Source: Diphasiastrum complanatum (Eukaryota; Streptophyta; Lycopodiopsida; Lycopodiales; Lycopodiaceae). From it: a DNA stretch of 64,000 nt. The position numbers were made by a program, and so were the translations under genes. The DNA lies in the NCBI GenBank assembly GCA_029204225.1, contig CM055092.1, positions 67,271,923 through 67,335,922 on the forward strand, written 5' to 3'. The stretch's first letter is position 1, and every line of letters starts with the position of its first letter. Below the pieces are notes generated by a model, which saw nothing but the letters and a program-made list of their open reading frames with translations, had not been told where the DNA came from and searched no databases. Shown piece by piece: positions 58,540 through 64,000 of the stretch.

Positions 58540-59493
58540 GTGCACCTCAAAAAGACGATTGTCGAGATTCGAGAGGAAGTCGAGGCCAGAGAACATCTTG
58601 ATCACAAAGATGGTTCTGACCAGGCCCTCTACGACAACAAAGAAAAAGCCAAGAAGCAGTTTAAGCCTAAGAGAGAGTCGAATCAGAGGCATGATCGTGA
58701 CCAGCAAGCAGAGGGGACCAACAAGGGCAACTGGAAGAGCAAAGGGAGGTCGAAACAACAAGATGCAAACAAGAAGACTTGCGTGATATGTAGAAGATAT
58801 GGGCATACAGTAGATACATGCTGGCTCAATCCCAAGATTTACTGTATCCATTGCCATAAGAAGGATCAAGCAGCCATGGATTACCGTCAAAACCCGAGAA
58901 ATAAATCAGCACAGATCAGACAGGAGAACAACACTAGTTCATCCTATGTCAAGGAGCCCTAGAGCTTGAAAATGGGCAAAGAAAGAACGAACAAGAACTG
59001 TTCGACCGTCTATATCTATGCAAACGTGTGTGCAACATCAACATCTGACACACATGAGGTGATTCTAGACTTAGGAGCCACCTCACACTTCGTGACATCA
59101 AGACGTATAATGTCTAATTTCAGAAGTGAAGATCTCTCAAGATTCATAGTTCTTGGAGATGGATCTAGACATCAAGTGAACGGTATTGGTTCACTATGGC
59201 TCAACACCAACGGCAGAGACAGACGACTCGAAGATGTCCTGTTCGTGCCTACTCTGCAACAAGACTTGCTCTCTGTAGCAAGAATAGCAGATGCAGGGAT
59301 GCGTGTGACATTTTTTGACGAAGCATGCAATGTGATTGATGCCAGTACCAGTACTTTGATCGCTCAAGGCATAAGGATAGGAAACCTACCGAGTCAACCT
59401 TTGTCTAGAGAACCTTTACCAGTATTATTTTTGAGTTCTGATCTATCAGATCTGGCTACTATCAAATTTTTGGAAGATTCTGAACAAGTTTGA
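58540..59493 (+). pseudogene. Copia-type zinc knuckle and protease/pre-integrase region
   Basis: Two frames (58540-58962 and 58966-59493) separated by a TAG. The first has a basic region and the knuckle 'CVICRRYGHTVDTC' (58780-58821). The second has 'VILDLGATSHFVTSRRIMS', 'FIVLGDGSRHQVNGIGSLWL' and 'VLFVPTLQQDLLSVARIADA'. That order of D-x-G-A-T-S-H, a 'G-x-G' strand and 'L-x-V-x-x-L-x-x-x-G' is diagnostic of copia polyproteins and not of gypsy. The protease active site reads Asp-Leu-Gly where Asp-Ser-Gly is usual, so it is probably inactive. It follows the gypsy gag within about 100 bp. Confidence 0.72.
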
Positions 59494-59519
59494 TATTAGA
59501 CTATGAGAAATTCTTATTT

Positions 59520-60400
59520 CTAGAGTGTTGATAGCTTGATCAAGATTTTTTTTCCACTTGGCATGCATCTTCTCTAGCTGCATCTGCTATTTTTTATCAA
59601 GTTTTTGGAACTCATTCATCATCAACTCAGCTATTGCATCGATGTTCATAGATGCAATAGTTGTGGATGTTGTAGTCGTTTGGCCAACTGTATATGACAA
59701 AACTCCAATATTTGGTTCATTATTAGAATCTTTATCCTCTTCGCGTATTGCATCATCCATTGCATATTGTAATGATGTATAATCTGTTCGTTGACGTTTG
59801 AGTTCATGTTTGATCGTCTTCGGAAGACCTGCTAAGAATCACATAATTATAACATCATTATTAGGCTTAAAGCATGGTTTGGTGGTACAACATGGACTTT
59901 CAAGGACACTACCTTTTTGGGGTAAAACTGCACTTTTGTATTAATATACACTATTTTCAACTAATATTTTGGACTTGCAATATCTTTTTCACCGTATCTC
60001 AGAAGTATGCCATTTAAATATCATTGAAAAGCGCTCGTCAAACGCTTTCTATGTACCAAACTCTGCTGAAATTAGACTTACCACTAAAAAGTTATGTTAT
60101 TTTTAATGTGGACTCAAAACAATTATGAGTAATAAAATTCCCAAAAAGTGAGTACTACCAAAAGGTACTATGAAAAATGGGTTCTTTTTCTGTACCACCA
60201 AACCATCATTCTACCAAGTCTTGATTATAAAAATCTTGAGCCGCTCTAGTTAAGGATAGAGGAATTTATTTAAGTTTATTCCCAGGATTAACTTCATCAT
60301 AGACCTTACATGATTCAGCAAATATTTTGAGAAATCTAACTAGATCAGATAGCCCATTATACTTTGGCAATTTTAAACAAGGAGTTTTTCTAATAGGAGG
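59520..60400 (-). pseudogene. Inverted second copy of the gypsy-type gag, interrupted by a MITE
   Basis: On the minus strand: 'LKLPKYNGLSDLVRFLKIFA', 'LTRAAQDFYNQD' (before the MITE), then 'LPKTIKHELKRQRTDYTSLQ', 'AMDDAIREEDKDSNNEPN' and 'TTIASMNIDAIAELMMNEF'. It matches the plus-strand gag at 57124-57900 segment by segment. Some 40 residues are missing around the MITE, and several stops are present (TAG after 'QKLDKK', TGA for Trp after 'VIIM'). Confidence 0.72.
59874..60206. mobile_element. Foldback MITE with 16 bp terminal inverted repeats
   Basis: Ends ATGGTTTGGTGGTACA and its exact reverse complement, about 330 bp apart. Inside the termini a second inverted match is visible (ACCTTTTTGG against CCAAAAGGT). 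No coding potential. A target duplication cannot be defined because the flanking gag is deleted at the site, so the superfamily is left open. Confidence 0.68.
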
Positions 60401-60529
60401 ACGTGGTGGCAACTCCACTTCAAGTTCAGAATCTGAGTCTGACATTCTTTCAAATTACTTCAGAACAATAATGAGATTGGATCTAGATTTTTCAACTAAT
60501 TGCTATCTCTGATCAGTCTGTAAAAACTT

Positions 60530-60612
60530 TATGACTTGACAATAATCAGATTTTGATTTCCTATGCTTCATGAACAAGTCCTTTCCCAATGCTTTAAAGT
60601 AGCATCCATAAT
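60530..60612 (-). pseudogene. Copia RNase H tail fragment (copia-1 family)
   Basis: Encodes 'ALGKDLFMKHR' on the minus strand with almost the same nucleotides as 19555-19595 in copia-1. The continuation on both sides differs. A small relic. Confidence 0.6.
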
Positions 60613-60782
60613 TGATATAGAGAATAGTGTCCACTTTGGATGCTTCACTATCTCTTACATCAATTTTACACATCATCATGTAAATAGAACATGAAGAACC
60701 AAATAGAATATAAATGAGATGATTCCTCCATGGTATGAACTTTGAACTCTCTGGAAAATTAAAACAACCAAACAATAAATGT

Positions 60783-60925
60783 GAGTGATAACCATTGCTT
60801 GCTTGTATCCTCCCTCTTTGTCCTTTCTTGATATGTCTCCACCATAAAATTCCATGAATGAGCCTCCATCTCCATCTTGCCATAAGATGACATCATCACT
60901 TGATGATTTGATCATGAATGAGTGA
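60783..60925 (-). repeat. Dispersed repeat with coding-like conservation, copy 1
   Basis: A direct repeat of 62657-62800. On the minus strand it reads 'DVILWQDGDGGSFMEFYGGD', and the other copy preserves 'DILWQ' and 'FMEFYGG' in shifted frames. It looks like a piece of an unidentified coding sequence of a mobile element. Confidence 0.55.
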
Positions 60926-61479
60926 CATAATGAACCTACAATAGCCTCATTTTTTTCAAAAAAAACCAGCCAAGAATGCTAATACAAATCCAACATCGAA
61001 ATGATGCTCACCAATGTAGCTAGTTTGACCATATCTTGACAATTTGCACACATCCACATGAAATTTCTCAAATATGAGATAGAACAAGTAAAGTAAACTT
61101 GAACAACACTTTCTTGATGCTCCTTTGACCTTACTTGAGTCTTCAATAACCTGTAAAAATAGATCCATAACATCTTTTCCAATTGACTCTCCTTTGATGC
61201 TCTTGACTAGCTCCAAATTGCCAGCTTCTCTTTTGACTTGTTGAAGCCCTTTGAGATCAACCTCTTGATGATCAACTTCACCATTAACAGAACTTGTTTT
61301 CCAAATCCATTACTTGATTTTCTATCATGATATTCAATATCTACTTGCATAGCATCATCTACACAAGAAGATTCACCAAAGCATGTGAGAAAAGCAAAAT
61401 GAGTCACTTCCACTTGCCTACCTTTCTCATCATGTGTGAGACTTGGAGGCATTTGTCTTTCCCTTGATGTTCTGAGATC
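60926..61479. other. Stretch with short minus-strand frames, no gene assigned
   Basis: Minus-strand frames such as 61452-61207 and 61216-60956 partly overlap in phase and may be one broken coding sequence ('FGESSCVDDAMQVDIEYHD'). No family recognised. Confidence 0.35.
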
Positions 61480-61680
61480 TTTGGACTCCGCTAGAACCGA
61501 TCAAAGATTTTCAGCCATAGGAACTTGGCACCGGCTGGATTCTGGTCACAGTGGCGCCGAGAGCGGCGCCGGCGCCGGAAGCAGCAGGGGCGCTGCTGGC
61601 ACCGGGGACATAACTGGCGCCGATGGCACTGGAAGTAAAGCTTGTAAAGGTAACTTTACAACAAGAAGGGCAAACAGATT
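61480..61680 (-). repeat. Dispersed repeat copy B (inverted partner of 28335-28520)
   Basis: On the minus strand encodes 'CCKVTFTSFT', then a longer Ala/Gly/Ser stretch and 'TRIQPVPSSYG' before a stop. The GGCGCC-rich centre has expanded relative to the other copy. Confidence 0.6.
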
Positions 61681-61884
61681 GAAGAGGCCCAATGAATTGC
61701 GGATCCATCATCTATATCTTTAAAAAAAAATCCAACAAAAAGCATTCATGAACTCACTTTTATTTTCTTTTTTTTCATCATTCTTTTGTTTTCCTTTTCT
61801 TATTTTCTCTATTATTTTCACAATATCGTTGTACATACATCCTCTCTGTTTTTCCTCTCCTCTATCGCTAATTTGTTGCCAATT

Positions 61885-62420
61885 TTTTTTTTTGATGATG
61901 ACTTCCACATGTGGAAGTTCAAGACGAGAATGATACTAACGAAAAAGACTTATGGAGATACGATAGCCAAACTAGTTGGAACTTGAATCTTGGGAAGCAA
62001 AATATGGGAAAGCATCAGCTATCGAACCTCTAAATCTAAAGGATCACAAGTAGCTCACATAACTAATTGTTCCACTTCTAAAGAAACATGAGACATATTA
62101 ATTGGTTTACAAAACAATAGATGTCACGACTCGTCTCTTTTTGAGAAAAAAATTTCTATTACTCAAGGTGAGTGAAAGAACTTCAATCAATGACCATCTG
62201 AATGAATTCAAAACCTGATTAATTAGCTAGCTGCAGTAGGTTCGTCAGTATCAAAAAAATATGCTAATATGTCTCTTCTATCTAGTCTTCCTCCCTCTTA
62301 CGACCGCTCTTGAGCAATACCCCTGAGCTGTCTCTCCAAAGGCTGCTGACAACAAGTTTATTACAAGAAGAGGTAAGAAGGAAGAGCTTATCATCATCAA
62401 ATAACAAGAGAGTCATTGTG
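61885..62420 (+). pseudogene. Copia gag pseudogene (UBN2-like), many stops
   Basis: The frame reads 'FHMWKFKTRMILTKKTYGDT', later 'DILIGLQNNRC', 'SLFEKKISIT', 'QLAAVGSSVSKKYANMSLLS' and 'SLPPSY'. These are ordered landmarks of copia gag: the W-x-x-K-M start, then L-x-x-L at the centre, and S-L-P-x-S-Y near the end. At least eight stops occur in the frame. No LTR or PBS is attached. Confidence 0.68.
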
Positions 62421-62656
62421 TCAAATAAGCAACAGTTGTGAAAAATTTCAGCTATTTAGTAATTTGGAGGCCAAATTGAAATTTCAACTTAGAGACTTAT
62501 CTCTTTTATGACAATAAGGCCCACAAATAGTGTCCTTATTATTTTTAGCTAATCCACTTACGAGAATGTGGAGACAAAAATTGCACATGATAGTGGAGTT
62601 GCATTCTATTAGAAGATGTATCAAGATTCTAGCTTTTGCATATAGTCTATGATTTA

Positions 62657-62800
62657 TGAGCGATAACCATTTGCTTGCATGCTTCCTCCATATTTGTCAT
62701 TTCTTGTAAGATTTCCTCCATAAAATTCCATGAACGAGCCTCCATCTCCATCTTTGCCATAAAATATCCTCAATACTTGAGAACTTGTACATGAAGGAGT
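62657..62800 (-). repeat. Dispersed repeat with coding-like conservation, copy 2
   Basis: Partner of 60783-60925, about 1.9 kb away in the same orientation, with frame-changing indels. Confidence 0.55.
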
Positions 62801-62924
62801 TGTTAGATTTCTTATGCTCAACCTTAAACAAATCGTTCAAGTAATGAGCATCCTGAAAAGCCGAAGGCCGGCAACACATATTTTGGCCTTCACATTTTTT
62901 TTTTCTTTTGAGATTTTTCTATGC

Positions 62925-63310
62925 CTTAGAAATCATTTTTAAGGCACCTTCTCCTTTTTCGCTCCTTAGCGAAAAAGGCGACACACTGGCCAAATGGCCA
63001 AAATAACTTAGAAATCATTTTAAAGGCACCTTCGCCTTTTGCCTTTTTTGCTCCTTTAGCGAAAAATGTGACACATTGGCCAAGTGGCCAGAATAACTTA
63101 GAAATCATTTTTAAGGCACCTTCGCCTTTTTCGCTCCATAACGAAAAATGCGACACACTGGCCAAGTGGCCAGAATACCTTAGAAATCATTTTTAAGGCA
63201 CCTTCATCTTTTTTGTCTTTTTCGTTCCATAGCAAAAAATGCGACACACTGGCCAAGTGGCCAGAATACCTTAGAAATCATTTTTAGTCACTTTCGCCTT
63301 TTTCGCTTTT
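62925..63310. repeat. Tandem array, 82-92 bp unit, four full and one partial copy
   Basis: Units begin CTTAGAAATCATTTTTAAGG (near 62926, 63008, 63098, 63180, 63271). Each full unit contains a hairpin-like word around TTCGCTCC...TAGCGAA and a second palindrome TGGCCAA(A/G)TGGCCA. The array lies about 0.1 kb upstream of a TATA-like box (CATAAATAG, 63417) in front of copia-7, so it is probably in the U3 part of that LTR. Confidence 0.85.
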
Positions 63311-63765
63311 TGCTGACCGACTTCGCCAATGGATGAGTAATCCTAAAACAGCTGGACAAACAAATATCCCAAAGGCAGTTGATGGTTACCAACTTTTGTA
63401 CATATGCAAAGACTGGCATAAATAGCCTTAAAGACTTGTAAGATATTTTCTCTCTTGTAAATCTCTATATTAGCTGAAACAAGCTATGTAAGTGTTAATT
63501 TTTGAATTTATCTTTCAATCAGAGATATTTGTAGCCAACGTTATCACGCTCAGCAAGATGAAGCTATTACTTCAAGCCATTGTACTCACTGTTGATATTT
63601 ATCAGAGTGCAATTTTTGTCTCACTACTGCGTCGTTCATTTGCGCAAATTGTATGAATTCTTCTACTTGAATATTTCTACTACTAACTGTTGCGTTTCCG
63701 TTCCTACATGCCTATGCTCTGAGCAACCGAGCCTCCGCTGTGCTCATGACCACCGTTTTATGACA
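63311..63765 (+). repeat. 3' part of the 5' LTR of copia-7
   Basis: Ends TTTTATGACA directly before the PBS. A TATA-like CATAAATAG is at 63417. The left edge of the LTR is not defined and may lie before the tandem array. Confidence 0.65.
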
Positions 63766-64000
63766 TGGTATTAGAGCAGACATTTCAGTAATCTGCATTT
63801 TTTACTACGGATTATTAGTCTTGTTTCTATCAAGACGTCTTTCTAGCAAACGCGCAACCAACAGTATTCTGACAGTCATCATCTAGTTCACTCTCATTGA
63901 CAAACTCGATAACTACCATCTCTACAAATTCAAGATGAAGGTTATACTTCTAACCAAAGAACTGTGGGACATCGTTGATGGCACAGAACTCAAACCAGAA
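63766..64000 (+). mobile_element. copia-7: PBS and gag start, runs off the window
   Basis: PBS TGGTATTAGAGCAGAC at 63766 differs at one position from the standard plant copia PBS. After a short leader the frame reads 'FTLIDKLDNYHLYKFKMKVI' and 'LLTKELWDIVDGTELKPE', the start of a copia gag. A TAG stands just upstream of this in frame (63882-63884) and no ATG is seen, so the copy may be damaged. It is open to the window end. Confidence 0.75.

Overview
The window is nuclear DNA of a vascular plant. It shows a spliced nuclear gene with introns up to 3.6 kb, long (CT)n microsatellites, Ty1/copia and Ty3/gypsy LTR retrotransposons with plant-type primer-binding sites (TGGTATCAGAGC, TGGCGTCGTTGCC), TRIM elements and a hAT MITE. 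A decayed Penelope-like reverse transcriptase and the long introns would suit a gymnosperm or other non-flowering lineage better than a typical angiosperm, but that is only a guess.

Left part (1-19122). One convincing host gene runs on the + strand from 2957 to 11807. It encodes the last 757 residues of a nuclear PHD-finger protein in nine exons; the 5' exons lie outside the window. It carries two PHD-type zinc fingers, a long basic Ser/Lys-rich middle and a C-terminal Tudor-like domain. Its largest intron holds a complete 396 bp TRIM whose LTRs each contain a 72 nt tRNA-like cloverleaf. At about 17.3-19.1 kb there is a second, damaged spliced gene whose exons encode a Ulp1/SENP-like (C48) cysteine-protease fold.

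Middle and right part (19.1-64 kb). Almost everything is nested, truncated transposable-element sequence. In order: copia-1 (minus, internally deleted); a gypsy LTR/leader (minus); an RNase H fragment and an unrecognised ORF (plus); a copia integrase fragment (minus) split by a second TRIM; copia-2 (plus, six in-frame stops, all TAG); copia-3 (minus, same family as copia-1); copia-4 (plus) ended by a hAT MITE; 5 kb of featureless DNA; a Penelope-like RT pseudogene (plus); copia-5 (minus, same family as copia-4); copia-6 (minus, nearly intact gag-protease-integrase); a gypsy LTR, leader and gag followed by a copia-type protease region (plus); an inverted second gag copy containing a foldback MITE; small copia debris; and the LTR and gag start of copia-7, which runs off the right edge.

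No functional RNA gene, CRISPR array or bacterial operon is present. Element boundaries are read by eye and are reliable to a few bases only where terminal repeats or target duplications are described.
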